From the NCBI GenBank assembly GCA_029265995.1, contig JAJUFM010000007.1, positions 1 to 51,425 on the forward strand: a stretch of DNA of 51,425 nucleotides, in the 5' to 3' direction. The stretch is from Rhodospirillaceae bacterium (GTDB lineage Bacteria > Pseudomonadota > Alphaproteobacteria > Kiloniellales > DSM-21159). This document shows positions 31,383-41,020 of this stretch, one piece after another. Each line of letters starts with the position of its first letter. Position 1 is the stretch's first letter. The notes beneath the pieces were generated by a model that saw only the letters and a list, made by a program, of their open reading frames with translations, did no database searches and was not told the DNA's origin. Made by a program: the position numbers and the translations under genes.

Positions 31383-32915
31383 TTAATATGCACGGAATGC
31401 GAGAAATGCATAATCGTCACGCTGAGCCTGCTCGCCACGCCAGTCAGCCAAGGCTGCCTCGAGCGCTTGCGCTTGATCTTTCAGCGGCCGGTGCCTCTGT
31501 TCCTGGAGGAAAGCCCTTAACCTCTGCCGGCCGAACAAGCGGGGACGAACCCCTGGGCCACCTACCTGTTCTGGTACGCCGTCCGTGAAGAGATAGAAGC
31601 ACATTCCCTCCAGAACAGGGATTGTATGATCCCGGATCGCGGCAGGCGGTAGGAGTGATTGATAACCCAGGCTGCCTCGGGTCGCTCGAATCATCTCCAC
31701 CTGCCCGCCGTGTTGAACCAGGAGGGGGATATTGGCGCCTGCGTAGTGCAACTGCCGATGATCAGGGTCATAGATACAGCAGGCGGCGTCGAGACCATCA
31801 TCGGCGCCGGCATTCGCGCCTTTGGACAGGTGCTGACGAACGAGACGATCCACGGCATGAAGAAGTGCCGAGGGCCGCATTTCCTCAGTCTGCCGCACTG
31901 CTTCATCAAGCGCGGCCGCGGCAATGAGCGTCATGAAAGCTCCGGGCACCCCGTGGCCGGTGCAGTCCGCCATGAAGAGGATGTAACGCCCGTCCTGCTC
32001 CAGCAGCCAGCAGTGATCTCCTCCAACGGCCTGAAGCGGACGCCAAAGGAGCGCCGCCTCTGCGAAATGACGCTCCATGTCCTCAGCACTTGGCATAAGC
32101 GCCATCTGAATCCGGCTTGCGTAAGCCAGGTTCTCCGTCAGTTGCTGATGCGCCGCTTCTATCTCCTGATTTTTCTCCACCAGCGCCTTTTGCGTCTGCT
32201 CCAATGCGGCGAGAAGGCGCTTGGCTTCATCGCCGCTTCGCAGGCCTTCCACCATCTTGTCGAAGGCCCGTCCAGCGCGACCCAGTTCGTCGCTCCGTTC
32301 CCAACCTAGATGCAGCCAATTCTTGCGTTCGACGCCTGCCATCGCCTGCAGCATCTGCTCCAGGGGTCGGATAACAAGATCGCGAACGGCGTAGTGAACC
32401 GAGAGGGTGAAGCCGGCGAGCAGGATGACGAACGCCAATCCAGTCAGCAAAATCTCCCTATTGAAGGCGCGACGCAGCTCTTCCCTGCTCATCGTCAGCT
32501 CCAAAGAGCCTATCACCTCACCTTGTGGGCTGATTATGTCGCGACTTATTGTCAGGGCGCGCTGCTGAGGGGGAGCGCCGATCGCCAAGACCTCTCTTCC
32601 CGATGCATCCAGTATGCGGCCGAGAAGGAATGCGGGATCCTGCTCTAGCGCCTTCACCTGAGCGGCGTAAATCGACCGGTCTAGCATCCACAGCGGACGG
32701 GCAAGAGCCTCTGCGGTCAATTCGGCGATCATCTCCGTCCGCGTTTCGAGCTGCCTCACTTGGTCCTGGTAATCTCTCCAGCGCAGACCGCCCTGGGTCA
32801 GAAGAACGATCAAAAAGATTACTGGGACTGTGCGCAGCAAAATTCGCGCGGCAAGCCGCGGCCGCCATCTGTGACGGCCGACAGGTTTGCTTGCTGTTGG
32901 CTCTGAGGCTGTCAC
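31383..32915 (-). CDS. siaA: SiaA-like membrane PP2C (SpoIIE) phosphatase with HAMP
   Basis: A 510-residue sensor phosphatase. TM1 (about 20-40, ILLRTVPVIFLIVLLTQGGL), a periplasmic domain of about 110 residues, TM2 (about 157-180, GLAFVILLAGFTLSVHYAV), a HAMP region, a coiled coil (QTQKALVEKNQEIEAAHQQL) and a C-terminal PP2C domain follow in order. Phosphatase motifs are AVGGDHCWLL, FMADCTGHGVPGAFM, and the final DDYAFLAF, supplying metal-binding Asp residues. It should dephosphorylate SiaC in response to an outside signal. The GTG at 32915 overlaps the stop of the binding-protein gene (GTGA); ATG at 32939 is an alternative. Confidence 0.9.
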   Translation of the reverse strand: MTASEPTASKPVGRHRWRPRLAARILLRTVPVIFLIVLLTQGGLRWRDYQDQVRQLETRTEMIAELTAEALARPLWMLDRSIYAAQVKALEQDPAFLLGRILDASGREVLAIGAPPQQRALTISRDIISPQGEVIGSLELTMSREELRRAFNREILLTGLAFVILLAGFTLSVHYAVRDLVIRPLEQMLQAMAGVERKNWLHLGWERSDELGRAGRAFDKMVEGLRSGDEAKRLLAALEQTQKALVEKNQEIEAAHQQLTENLAYASRIQMALMPSAEDMERHFAEAALLWRPLQAVGGDHCWLLEQDGRYILFMADCTGHGVPGAFMTLIAAAALDEAVRQTEEMRPSALLHAVDRLVRQHLSKGANAGADDGLDAACCIYDPDHRQLHYAGANIPLLVQHGGQVEMIRATRGSLGYQSLLPPAAIRDHTIPVLEGMCFYLFTDGVPEQVGGPGVRPRLFGRQRLRAFLQEQRHRPLKDQAQALEAALADWRGEQAQRDDYAFLAFRAY

Positions 32916-33733
32916 TGCCAAGCTGCAATCCGGAGACACTGTTGTTCCAGCAGCTCAGGCGTCAGGTTGTGCTCAATGAGCGCTTCAACCTGTTTTATCT
33001 CGATGGGGGTCTCGGGGCGGAGAAGGGCGCGATACCGGTAGATTTGGTCCGGTGTTTCGGCAATCAGCAGCTTGTCTCGTTCTTGAGGTTCACTGGCAAG
33101 AAAGCAATCCAGATAGGATCGAGTGATAATCGCGAGGTCGACGCGCTCCTGCAATACCAAGTGGATGCCGGCCAGGTTGCCATTTACCAGGACAATATCA
33201 AAGTTCTGCGCCAACCGTTCTGGGTTGGTCTCAAAATCTGCGAAGGCGTAGTGATAGCCTAGCATTGCCGCGATCGACTTGTTGCTGAAGGGGTCGAAAT
33301 AGGTTTGATCCCGATCTTCCTGGGCAAGTGCAATGAAGACGTCTGAATCTGTAAGAAAAACCTCGCTAGAGACGATCGGCAGTTCTCGAGCAGTCCATCC
33401 CCAGCCGGGACTCTCGAACAAGATCAGGTCATAGTTTCCCTTGATGAAGTCGCTGAACCGTCGGGCGGGAGAGGTCAGGAAGAACTCGAAGCGCAAGTCA
33501 TCCTGCTGTTCGTTCCAGGCGGCAATGAGGTCCAGTGTAAGGCCGCTGACCTGCCCATCCGGTGCCATCTCCACATAAGGAGGAAAGACGTATCCCCCCA
33601 CGGTCACTGTTTGCTGCGCTGCCAGGTTTGCGGAAAAGGGCAGGGGGGCTGCCAAGATCAGGAGCAGAAAGGCTGCCCCGCCGAGCCACTTGCGCACGAT
33701 ACCCCATCCATCCCCTAGAAGCTTCCGCCACAT
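32912..33733 (-). CDS. Periplasmic solute-binding protein (SBP_bac_3-like) fused to the sia operon
   Basis: A 273-residue secreted protein. After a signal peptide (WLGGAAFLLLILAAPLPFSA) comes VTVGGYVFPPYVEMAPDGQV and then SGLTLDLIAAWNEQQDDLRF, the start of amino-acid-type binding proteins. NYDLILFESPGWGWTARELP and VDLAIITRSYLDCFL complete the two lobes. Its stop overlaps the siaA start by 4 nt and no ABC permease is nearby, so a sensory rather than transport role is likely. The ATG at 33733 is assigned; a GTG at 33697 after GGATGGGG would give a more compact signal peptide. Confidence 0.82.
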   Translation of the reverse strand: MWRKLLGDGWGIVRKWLGGAAFLLLILAAPLPFSANLAAQQTVTVGGYVFPPYVEMAPDGQVSGLTLDLIAAWNEQQDDLRFEFFLTSPARRFSDFIKGNYDLILFESPGWGWTARELPIVSSEVFLTDSDVFIALAQEDRDQTYFDPFSNKSIAAMLGYHYAFADFETNPERLAQNFDIVLVNGNLAGIHLVLQERVDLAIITRSYLDCFLASEPQERDKLLIAETPDQIYRYRALLRPETPIEIKQVEALIEHNLTPELLEQQCLRIAAWQ

Positions 33734-33869
33734 TATGACGTTCCGCTGCGGACAGGTCTATAGAGCCGATGCCCGACAACCCGGGCATGTTGTGGCGCGA
33801 TGGGAGAAGCTCCCGTCACAGGCCTCTAGAGGTCTAAGGCGGGCGTAGAAATCTGCGCCCGGCTCCGCG

Positions 33870-33898
33870 TTGACGCACTGCAGCATCGACCCTAGTAT
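33870..33898 (+). promoter_or_regulatory. Candidate sigma-70 promoter of serC-serA
   Basis: TTGACG (33870-33875), a 17-bp spacer and TAGTAT (33893-33898) match five and four consensus bases. Transcription would start near 33905. Confidence 0.5.
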
Positions 33899-33904
33899 CG
33901 CGCG

Positions 33905-33954
33905 CCACGCTAGCCGTAGGGCGACATCCGAATGCACAGGAGCGCCACTTCCTC
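33905..33954 (+). ncRNA. Possible serC leader RNA motif
   Basis: The 50-nt leader after the promoter can fold GGGCG (33919-33923) against CGCC (33943-33946), placing AGGAG (33938-33942) in the loop side of the stem. Alphaproteobacterial serC genes are known to carry a conserved leader called the serC motif. I could not check the consensus, so this is a candidate only. Confidence 0.35.
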
Positions 33955-35160
33955 ATGTCACGCAGCGCCTCGCACCCCCTAACCGTCCCGAAAATGCCGG
34001 GCCTACGTCCCAGCAACCCGAACTTTTCCTCCGGTCCCTGCGCCAAGCGTCCGGGCTGGTCGCTGGATGCGTTAAAGAACGCCTATCTTGGTCGCTCGCA
34101 CCGTGCGAAAGGCGGCAAGGCCAAGTTGGCGGAGGTCATCCAGCGCTCGCGTGATCTGCTCGGTTTGCCGGATGACTGGCGGCTTGGCATCGTGCCCGCT
34201 TCCGATACCGGCGCAGTAGAAATGATTCTCTGGTCGGTACTCGGTTCGCGCGGTGTCGATGTCCTGGCGTGGGAGTCCTTTGGCCAGGGCTGGGCCACGG
34301 ACATTGTAAAGCAGCTCAAGCTTGAGGATGTCCGAGTGCTAACGGCGGATTATGGAGCTTTGCCTCGGCTTGAAGAGGTCGATCCGGCCCGCGATCTGGT
34401 CTTTACCTGGAATGGCACGACATCCGGAGTGAGGGTCCCCGATGCCGAGTGGATCTCCGGCGATCGAGAGGGGCTCGCAATCTGCGACGCGACTTCTGCG
34501 GCCTTTGCGATGGCTTTGGATTATAGCAAGCTGGATGTAGTGACCTGGTCTTGGCAGAAGGTGCTGGGCGGGGAGGCTGCGCATGGAATGCTGGCGCTAT
34601 CTCCGCGGGCTGTCGAGCGCCTCGAATGCCATCGTCCTCCCTGGCCCTTGCCGAAGATCTTTCGCCTGACCAAGAACGGAAAGCTCATCGAAGGCATATT
34701 CCGGGGCGAAACGATCAACACCCCCTCCATGCTGGCTGTGGAAGATGCTTTGGACGGGCTGCGGTGGGCTGAAGAGATTGGAGGGCTCGCTGCTCTCGTG
34801 CGGCGCACGGAGCAGAACTTTGCGGTCGTTGCCCAGTGGGTCGAAAAAACGTCCTGGATCGGCTTTTTGGCGCAGGAGCCGGATACCCGCTCTCCGACCT
34901 CCATTTGCCTGCAGTTCGAAGACCCCTGGTTTCAGGCGCTGCCGGTTGAAGAGCAGGCGGCAGTGGCGAAAGCTGTTGCGGCCAAGTTAGATGCAGAAGG
35001 GGTCGCCTACGATATCGGTGCTTACCGCGACGCACCGCCAGGCCTGCGTATATGGGGCGGCGCAACGATAGAGACGGCCGATATCGAGGCGTTGCTCCCC
35101 TGGATCGAATGGGCGTGGTTCAGCGTGCGCGGGGAAAAAGGCGCATCAGTCCCGGAATGA
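33955..35160 (+). CDS. serC: Phosphoserine aminotransferase
   Basis: A 401-residue PLP enzyme converting 3-phosphohydroxypyruvate to phosphoserine. The N-terminal [20 protein letters not shown] is the alphaproteobacterial SerC signature. [34 protein letters not shown] and the PLP lysine in [15 protein letters not shown] follow. AGGAG lies 12 nt before the ATG, longer than usual; the ATG at 33994 is an alternative. serA follows 60 nt later, making a serine-synthesis operon. Confidence 0.95.
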   Translation: MSRSASHPLTVPKMPGLRPSNPNFSSGPCAKRPGWSLDALKNAYLGRSHRAKGGKAKLAEVIQRSRDLLGLPDDWRLGIVPASDTGAVEMILWSVLGSRGVDVLAWESFGQGWATDIVKQLKLEDVRVLTADYGALPRLEEVDPARDLVFTWNGTTSGVRVPDAEWISGDREGLAICDATSAAFAMALDYSKLDVVTWSWQKVLGGEAAHGMLALSPRAVERLECHRPPWPLPKIFRLTKNGKLIEGIFRGETINTPSMLAVEDALDGLRWAEEIGGLAALVRRTEQNFAVVAQWVEKTSWIGFLAQEPDTRSPTSICLQFEDPWFQALPVEEQAAVAKAVAAKLDAEGVAYDIGAYRDAPPGLRIWGGATIETADIEALLPWIEWAWFSVRGEKGASVPE

Positions 35161-35220
35161 GCCTTCGCCGCGCGGCCAATTAACATCCGATACATACGAA
35201 TTGTAGTGGAAAGAAGAAGA

Positions 35221-36804
35221 ATGCCGAAGGTCCTCATCGCCGATAAGCTCAGCGCGCGCGCCGCCGAAATCTTCGTCCAGCGTGGCGTAGAAGTGGAAGT
35301 CGCCACCGGTCTATCCGAGGAAGAGCTTATCGCGCGGATCGGCGATTATGATGGCTTGGCGGTTCGCTCGGCGACCAAGGCTACTGCCGCGGTTTTGGAA
35401 GCCGGAGGCAAGGGACGGCTTCGAGTTGTTGGCCGCGCCGGGATCGGGGTCGATAACATCGACGTAGCCGCAGCAACGGCCAACGGCATCGTCGTGATGA
35501 ATACGCCCTACGGAAATGCGGTTACGACAGCCGAGCACGCGATCGCGATGATGTTCTCCGTTGCGCGCCAGATCCCGGCCGCTGACCGCTCCACCCAGGC
35601 CGGCAAGTGGGAAAAGTCCAAGTTCATGGGCCAGGAGCTCAGTGGCAAGACCTTGGGCGTCATTGGCTGCGGAAACATCGGCTCCATCGTATGTGATCGG
35701 GCGCAGGGACTTCGAATGAAGGTGATCGCTTATGATCCCTTTCTTTCCGCGGACCGTGCCAAGGATCTCGGTGTCGACAAGGTGGAACTGGAGGAGCTGC
35801 TGGGCCGCGCGGACATCATAACTCTCCACGTGCCGCTGACCGACCAGACCCGCGGCATGCTGGATGCCAAAGCACTCGCCAAGTGTCGCAAGGGAGTGCT
35901 TATCATCAATTGTGCACGCGGCGGGCTAGTGGTCGAGAGCGACCTGAAGACCGCCTTGGAAGCAGGGCAGGTGGGCGGCGCCGCTCTTGATGTCTTCGAA
36001 GTCGAACCCGCCTACGAAAATCCCTTGTTCGGCACGCCCAACCTGATCTGCACGCCGCACCTGGGTGCCTCGACGGCTGAAGCTCAGGAGAATGTTGCGC
36101 TGCAGGTGGCTGAGCAGATGAGCGACTATCTGCTCGATGGAGCAGTCGTGAACGCCCTCAACATGCCTTCATTGACAGCCGAAGACGCGCAGCATCTGGG
36201 CCCCTACATGACCTTGGCGGAGCAACTGGGCTCCTTTGCCGGACAGCTGACACGCACGGGGCTCAAGTCCATCCGTGTAGAGTATGAAGGCCATGTTGCG
36301 GGTTTGAATACGCGGCCCTTGACCCAGGCAGTGCTCCTTGGCGTGCTGCGCCCCATGCTCGACTCTGTGAATATGGTGAATGCGCCCGTTCTGGCACGCC
36401 AGCGAGACATCTCCGTCGCAGAGACGAAGTATGAACGCGATTGCGACTACCAGACGCTGATCCGGGTCACGCTCGAAACCGAAAAGCAGGTTCGTTCGGT
36501 CGCGGGAACGCTCTTCGGCGGTTCCAAGCCGCGGGTGGTAGAGATCAAGGGAATTCAGGTAGAAGCGCAGTTGGGCCCCCACATGCTCTACCTCACAAAC
36601 TACGACACCCCCGGAGTGATCGGAAGTGTCGGACGCATCCTGGCCGAAGCAGGCATGAACATCGCCACCTTCCATTTGGGCCGCACCAGCGCCGGCGGGG
36701 ATGCCATTTGCCTCATCGAACTCGATGGAAGCGTCCCTGCCGATGTTCTGGCGCGGGTTCGAGACTTGCCACAGATCAAGCGCGCGGAGCCTCTTCGCTT
36801 CTAG
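35221..36804 (+). CDS. serA: D-3-phosphoglycerate dehydrogenase
   Basis: A 527-residue NAD-dependent enzyme for the first step of serine synthesis. VVGRAGIGVDNIDVAAATAN, LGVIGCGNIGSIVCDRAQGL (dinucleotide fold), INCARGGLVVES and CTPHLGASTAEAQENVALQV hold the active Arg, Glu and His. The long C-terminus includes the allosteric substrate-binding domain and an ACT domain (MLYLTNYDTPGVIGSVGRIL) typical of the long SerA form. ATG 35221 is preferred over a GTG at 35206. A strong terminator follows. Confidence 0.96.
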   Translation: MPKVLIADKLSARAAEIFVQRGVEVEVATGLSEEELIARIGDYDGLAVRSATKATAAVLEAGGKGRLRVVGRAGIGVDNIDVAAATANGIVVMNTPYGNAVTTAEHAIAMMFSVARQIPAADRSTQAGKWEKSKFMGQELSGKTLGVIGCGNIGSIVCDRAQGLRMKVIAYDPFLSADRAKDLGVDKVELEELLGRADIITLHVPLTDQTRGMLDAKALAKCRKGVLIINCARGGLVVESDLKTALEAGQVGGAALDVFEVEPAYENPLFGTPNLICTPHLGASTAEAQENVALQVAEQMSDYLLDGAVVNALNMPSLTAEDAQHLGPYMTLAEQLGSFAGQLTRTGLKSIRVEYEGHVAGLNTRPLTQAVLLGVLRPMLDSVNMVNAPVLARQRDISVAETKYERDCDYQTLIRVTLETEKQVRSVAGTLFGGSKPRVVEIKGIQVEAQLGPHMLYLTNYDTPGVIGSVGRILAEAGMNIATFHLGRTSAGGDAICLIELDGSVPADVLARVRDLPQIKRAEPLRF

Positions 36805-36875
36805 AATTGCGACCACCAGCCAGATTCATCCGATCGGAAGATCCCGAACATAGGTTCAGGTAAAAGGTGCATCTG

Positions 36876-36905
36876 CGAGAGGTGGACTGCACCTCTCGTT
36901 CTTTT
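36876..36905 (+). terminator. Rho-independent terminator of serA
   Basis: CGAGAGGTG (36876-36884) pairs with CACCTCTCG (36890-36898) over a 5-nt loop, followed by TTCTTTT. Confidence 0.9.
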
Positions 36906-36969
36906 CCCTACTTTCGGGCTCTCGTGAAAAGGGCTAGTAACGGCGCGGCAGTGCCGGAGATTGAGTGGA

Positions 36970-38142
36970 ATGACTATCAGCCAGCTACCAGACGACGCTG
37001 GGCATGCCTTGCTGCCTGCAGGCCTGCAGGACGGATTGCCGCCCGAGGCAGCCCACGAGGCCGCGACGATGGAACGCCTGATCGACGCTCTAGCAGCTCA
37101 CGGCTATGAGCGCGTCAAGCCGCCGCTATTGGAATTCGAGGATTCCCTTTTGATCGGCCCTGGGGAGCAGGTTGCGACCCAGACGTTTCGGCTGATGGAT
37201 CCCATCAGTCAAAGGATGATGGGGCTGAGGGCGGATATGACGCCCCAGGTTGCGCGGATCGCGTCTTCGCGCCTGTCGCGAGCGCCGCGGCCCTTGCGCC
37301 TTTGCTACGCCGGCGAAGTACTGCGAGTTCGGGGAAACCAGCTCCGGCCTGAACGTCAATTCGCTCAAGTAGGAGCCGAACTGGTAGGGACTCTTGCGCC
37401 CGCAGCCGACGCGGAACTCGTGCGGCTTGCGGCCGAAGCGTTGCAAAGCATTGGGATCAAGAATCTCAGCGTCGATCTTTCACTGCCGACGCTGGTTGGT
37501 GGTCTCTTCAGCGAATTGCAGATACCGGAAAGCGCGCGTCGACCTCTCCGTGCGGCGCTTGATCGGAAAGATGCGGCGGCGGTGAAGCAAGCTGCCGGCG
37601 ATCAGGCACTGCTGTTTGACGCGTTGCTTCGAGCTGCGGGCCTTGTCGACCGCGCGCTGCCGATGCTGAAGAAGCTCTCTCTTCCCGCGGAAGCGCAGCT
37701 CTTGATCGATGAGCTTGCTGAGGTTGTAGAGCAACTGCGACGGGAGGCGCCTGAGCTCCGCCTAACGGTGGATCCGGTCGAACATCGTGGCTACGAATAT
37801 CAAACCGGCCTGTCCTTCACGCTGTTTGCGAGGGGAGTGCGTGGAGAGTTGGGCAGGGGTGGCCGCTATGCGGCGGTTGCCGGCGATGGACACGAAGAAC
37901 CGGCCGCAGGCTTTACCCTCTTCATGGATACGGTACTGCGCGCACTGCCGGCGGCACGCCGCGGAAACCGCTGTTATCTACCTTTTGGAAGCGATCCGGA
38001 ATTGGGGCGTGCACTGCGCGCTTCGGGCTGGATCACCTTGGCCGGTCTCGAACCGGAACAGAACGCCGTAGAGGAAGCACGCCGCCTGAACTGCAGCCAC
38101 CTGCTTCAGGATGGAGAAGCCTCTAAGTTGGAGAATATGTAA
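36970..38142 (+). CDS. hisZ: ATP phosphoribosyltransferase regulatory subunit HisZ
   Basis: A 390-residue paralogue of histidyl-tRNA synthetase needed by the short form of HisG in histidine synthesis. The synthetase-like core is seen in FRLMDPISQRMMGLRADMTP, RLCYAGEVLRVRG and ERQFAQVGAELVG; no anticodon-binding domain follows, as expected of HisZ. The ATG at 36970 has GGAG ten nt upstream; a TTG at 36961 is possible. hisG is not in the window. purA begins 3 nt after its stop. Confidence 0.92.
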   Translation: MTISQLPDDAGHALLPAGLQDGLPPEAAHEAATMERLIDALAAHGYERVKPPLLEFEDSLLIGPGEQVATQTFRLMDPISQRMMGLRADMTPQVARIASSRLSRAPRPLRLCYAGEVLRVRGNQLRPERQFAQVGAELVGTLAPAADAELVRLAAEALQSIGIKNLSVDLSLPTLVGGLFSELQIPESARRPLRAALDRKDAAAVKQAAGDQALLFDALLRAAGLVDRALPMLKKLSLPAEAQLLIDELAEVVEQLRREAPELRLTVDPVEHRGYEYQTGLSFTLFARGVRGELGRGGRYAAVAGDGHEEPAAGFTLFMDTVLRALPAARRGNRCYLPFGSDPELGRALRASGWITLAGLEPEQNAVEEARRLNCSHLLQDGEASKLENM

Positions 38143-38145
38143 GCG

Positions 38146-39438
38146 ATGGCAAACGTTGTGGTCGTGGGCTCCCAGTGGGGAGATGAGGGCAAGGGCAAGA
38201 TCGTCGACTGGCTCTCCGAACGCGCTGACGTCGTTGTCCGTTTCCAAGGCGGGCACAATGCGGGGCATACGTTGGTCGTCGATGGGGTGACCTACAAGCT
38301 GTCGCTGCTGCCATCCGGCGTCGTGCGGCCGAACAAGCTTTCGATCATCGGGAACGGCGTGGTGATCGATCCATGGGCGCTTGTGGAAGAGATCGAGCGG
38401 ATCCGTCAGCAAGGCGTCACCATCACACCGGAAACGCTGATGATCGCCGAGAACGCCACCCTGATCCTGCCGCCTCACGGCCGCTTGGACAGGGCACGCG
38501 AAGCCGCTCAGGGGTCCAAGGCTATCGGAACCACTGGCCGGGGCATCGGTCCGGCCTATGAAGACAAGGTCGGGCGCCGGGCGGTGCGTGTCTGTGATCT
38601 CGCCGATGTCGGCCTGCTGTCCGACCGGCTGGATGTTCTTTTGGTGCACCACAATGCTCTGTTGCGCGGGCTGGGCGAGGAGGAGATCGTCAAGTCGGAC
38701 CTTCTGGAGCAACTGCTAGCCGTCGCGCCGAAGGTTTTGCCTTTCGTGGGGCAGGTATGGCAGCGCCTCGACGAGGCGCGGCACGCGGGTGAGCGTATTC
38801 TTTTCGAAGGAGCTCAGGGAGCGCTGCTCGACGTGGATCACGGCACCTACCCTTACGTAACTTCCTCCAACACGGTGGCAGGACAAGCGGCCGCAGGCTC
38901 AGGCACGGGGCCCCATACCCTTGATCGCGTGCTTGGAATCACCAAAGCCTATACAACCCGCGTTGGCTCCGGCCCCTTTCCGACAGAGCTGCATGACGAG
39001 ATTGGCCAGCGTCTGGGCGAGCGGGGGCGCGAGTTCGGCACGGTGACGGGCCGTCGCCGCCGGTGCGGCTGGTTTGACGCCGTGCTGGTGCGCCAGGCCA
39101 TCCGTACGGGGGGGATCAGTGGCATTGCGCTGACCAAGCTGGATGTCCTGGATGGTCTAGAAGAGCTAAAGATCTGCGTCGGCTACGAGATTGATGGAAC
39201 CCGCTACGACTACCTGCCGGCCACGCCTTCACTGCAAGCCAAGGCGCAACCTGTTTATGAAACCCTCGAGGGCTGGAGCGAGAGCACCTACGGTGCTCGG
39301 AGTTGGGCAGAATTGCCGGCCACTGCAGTAAAGTACGTTCGCCACATCGAGGAGTTGGTGGGCGCGCCAGTCACCCTTCTGTCGACCAGTCCCGACCGAG
39401 AAGACACCATTCTGATGGCCGATCCCTTTGCCGGTTGA
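38146..39438 (+). CDS. purA: Adenylosuccinate synthetase
   Basis: A 430-residue GTP-dependent enzyme joining IMP and aspartate in AMP synthesis. The P-loop [20 protein letters not shown] is at the N-terminus, [15 protein letters not shown] carries the catalytic His, and [20 protein letters not shown] and [15 protein letters not shown] bind IMP and aspartate. Length is standard. It is co-directional with hisZ, 3 nt away. Confidence 0.97.
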   Translation: MANVVVVGSQWGDEGKGKIVDWLSERADVVVRFQGGHNAGHTLVVDGVTYKLSLLPSGVVRPNKLSIIGNGVVIDPWALVEEIERIRQQGVTITPETLMIAENATLILPPHGRLDRAREAAQGSKAIGTTGRGIGPAYEDKVGRRAVRVCDLADVGLLSDRLDVLLVHHNALLRGLGEEEIVKSDLLEQLLAVAPKVLPFVGQVWQRLDEARHAGERILFEGAQGALLDVDHGTYPYVTSSNTVAGQAAAGSGTGPHTLDRVLGITKAYTTRVGSGPFPTELHDEIGQRLGERGREFGTVTGRRRRCGWFDAVLVRQAIRTGGISGIALTKLDVLDGLEELKICVGYEIDGTRYDYLPATPSLQAKAQPVYETLEGWSESTYGARSWAELPATAVKYVRHIEELVGAPVTLLSTSPDREDTILMADPFAG

Positions 39439-39464
39439 GGCGCAAGCAGCAGATTGACCGTTCC

Positions 39465-39848
39465 TCAAGCCGGGGCCGCATCCTCTGGAGGCCTCTGCTG
39501 CAAAGGCCGGGCGAAGCTGATCTCGTGCCCATCGGGATCGAAAATGTGGAAGTAACGCTCGCCCCACGGGGCATCCTGTGGGGCGAAGGATGGCTGCAAG
39601 CCGGCAGCCAAGGCCTGCGCGTGGGTGGCATCGACATCCGTAACGTAGAAGATGGCGCGTCCCCACCATCCGAGTGGCTGGTCAAGGGACACGCGCATCA
39701 GATTGAGAAAGCTGGGCCCTGCATGGAAGCTGGTGAAGTCAGCCTGTTCGCCCCCATAGCTGATCTGAAATCCCAGCTTCCTGTAGAAGTCGACGGCTCT
39801 TGCCATGTCATGGGTGAAAAGCGTGATGGCGCTTAGGTTTTCGATCAT
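39465..39848 (-). CDS. VOC (glyoxalase/bleomycin-resistance fold) family protein
   Basis: A 127-residue small protein with the paired beta-alpha-beta-beta-beta VOC fold. AITLFTHDMARAVDFYRKLG opens it, ATHAQALAAGL lies in the second half, and GERYFHIFDPDGHEISFAR is the family end with a possible metal-binding Glu. The substrate is unknown. The ATG at 39848 is assigned; the TTG directly before it is less likely. It is convergent with purA, 26 nt away. Confidence 0.85.
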   Translation of the reverse strand: MIENLSAITLFTHDMARAVDFYRKLGFQISYGGEQADFTSFHAGPSFLNLMRVSLDQPLGWWGRAIFYVTDVDATHAQALAAGLQPSFAPQDAPWGERYFHIFDPDGHEISFARPLQQRPPEDAAPA

Positions 39849-39924
39849 CAATGCGACCCCTGCGCAGAGGCGGTATCAGAATACCGCATGCCTAAGATGG
39901 TTGATTTGGCAACATTTTCTGGCG

Positions 39925-39953
39925 TTGACAGGCTGCAAGCTGAGGCGTAAAAG
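39925..39953 (+). promoter_or_regulatory. Candidate sigma-70 promoter of rplM-rpsI
   Basis: TTGACA (39925-39930), a 17-bp spacer and TAAAAG (39948-39953). The -35 is perfect and the -10 has four of six. A leader of about 78 nt would follow. Confidence 0.5.
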
Positions 39954-40037
39954 CCTTCGACCTCGCCAGTCGGATTTTAGCATCCGACAGGCGTTACAGA
40001 CCATCGACCAACACCCGTCGAGCAGCAAAGGCAAGAA

Positions 40038-40499
40038 ATGAAGACCTATTCTGCTAAGCCGGCTGACGTCGAGAGAAAGTGGTTCGTGATCGACGCCGAA
40101 GGCGTGGTTCTGGGCCGTCTCGCCAGTCGGGTCGCTAATGTGCTGCGCGGTAAGCACAAGCCCATCTACACGCCGCATGTCGATACCGGCGATCACGTGA
40201 TCGTCATCAACGCCGAAAAGGTGAAGCTCACCGGCCGGAAGATGCAGCAGAAGCGCTTCTACTGGCACACCGGCTATGCCGGCGGCATCAAGGACCGCAC
40301 CATGGAGCAGATCCTGGGCGGGCGTCATCCGGAGCGTGCCATCATCAAGGCAGTTGAGCGGATGATCCCTTCCGGGCCGCTGGGACGTGCGCAGTTGAAG
40401 AAGCTGCGTGTTTACGCCGGTTCGGAGCATCCCCATGAGGCCCAGCAGCCAGAGGTGCTCGATATCGCCGCCATGAATCCGAAGAACAAGAGGGCCTGA
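40038..40499 (+). CDS. rplM: Large ribosomal subunit protein uL13
   Basis: A 153-residue protein of the 50S subunit. It starts [20 protein letters not shown] and contains [25 protein letters not shown]-type [20 protein letters not shown] and the end segment [20 protein letters not shown], all typical. It precedes rpsI by 2 nt in the universal rplM-rpsI operon. Confidence 0.97.
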   Translation: MKTYSAKPADVERKWFVIDAEGVVLGRLASRVANVLRGKHKPIYTPHVDTGDHVIVINAEKVKLTGRKMQQKRFYWHTGYAGGIKDRTMEQILGGRHPERAIIKAVERMIPSGPLGRAQLKKLRVYAGSEHPHEAQQPEVLDIAAMNPKNKRA

Positions 40500-40501
40500 A
40501 C

Positions 40502-40981
40502 ATGGCCGAACAGACCCTAACTTCCCTGGACCAGCTCGGTGATGCTGGGGCCGCAGAAACGAGCGCAGCCACCGCGCAGCCGAAGCGCGATGAGCATGGT
40601 CGTTCCTATGCCACGGGCCGCCGTAAGGAGTCCATTGCCCGAGTTTGGATCAAGCCGGGCACCGGGCAGATCACCGTGAATGGCAAGCCTGCCGATGTTT
40701 ATTTTGCGCGTCCCGTGTTGCAGATGCTGATCGCTCAGCCTTTCCTCGTCTGCAGTCGGGATGGGCAGTTCGACGTCTTCTGCACCGTTTCTGGAGGAGG
40801 TCTCTCTGGCCAGGCGGGTGCCGTGCGCCACGGCATCTCTCGGGCGCTGACCTTCTTTGAGCCAGAACTTCGTCCCGTGCTGAAGCAGGTTGGCTTCCTT
40901 ACCCGGGACAGCCGGGCAGTGGAGCGCAAGAAGTACGGACGCGCCAAGGCCCGCCGCAGCTTCCAGTTCTCCAAGCGTTAA
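40502..40981 (+). CDS. rpsI: Small ribosomal subunit protein uS9
   Basis: A 159-residue 30S protein. After an alphaproteobacterial N-terminal extension of about 35 residues comes [20 protein letters not shown], then [20 protein letters not shown] and the Arg/Lys tail [17 protein letters not shown] that reaches the P-site tRNA. The ribosome site AGAGGG lies inside the rplM end. Confidence 0.97.
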   Translation: MAEQTLTSLDQLGDAGAAETSAATAQPKRDEHGRSYATGRRKESIARVWIKPGTGQITVNGKPADVYFARPVLQMLIAQPFLVCSRDGQFDVFCTVSGGGLSGQAGAVRHGISRALTFFEPELRPVLKQVGFLTRDSRAVERKKYGRAKARRSFQFSKR

Positions 40982-41020
40982 TTGCAGTTCTCTTCGATCG
41001 CTACGCGAACGAAGCAAAAA

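Larger units (their letters stand above)
33734..33954. promoter_or_regulatory. Palindrome-rich divergent region between sia operon and serC
   Basis: Four short dyads lie in 221 bp: ATGCCCG/CGGGCAT (33769-33775, 33782-33788), GGGAG-AAG-CTCCC (33802-33814), the palindrome CCTCTAGAGG (33823-33832) and the hairpin GGGCGTAGAAATCTGCGCCC (33841-33860). The region must hold promoters for both the sia operon and serC. No gene is seen. Confidence 0.6.
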
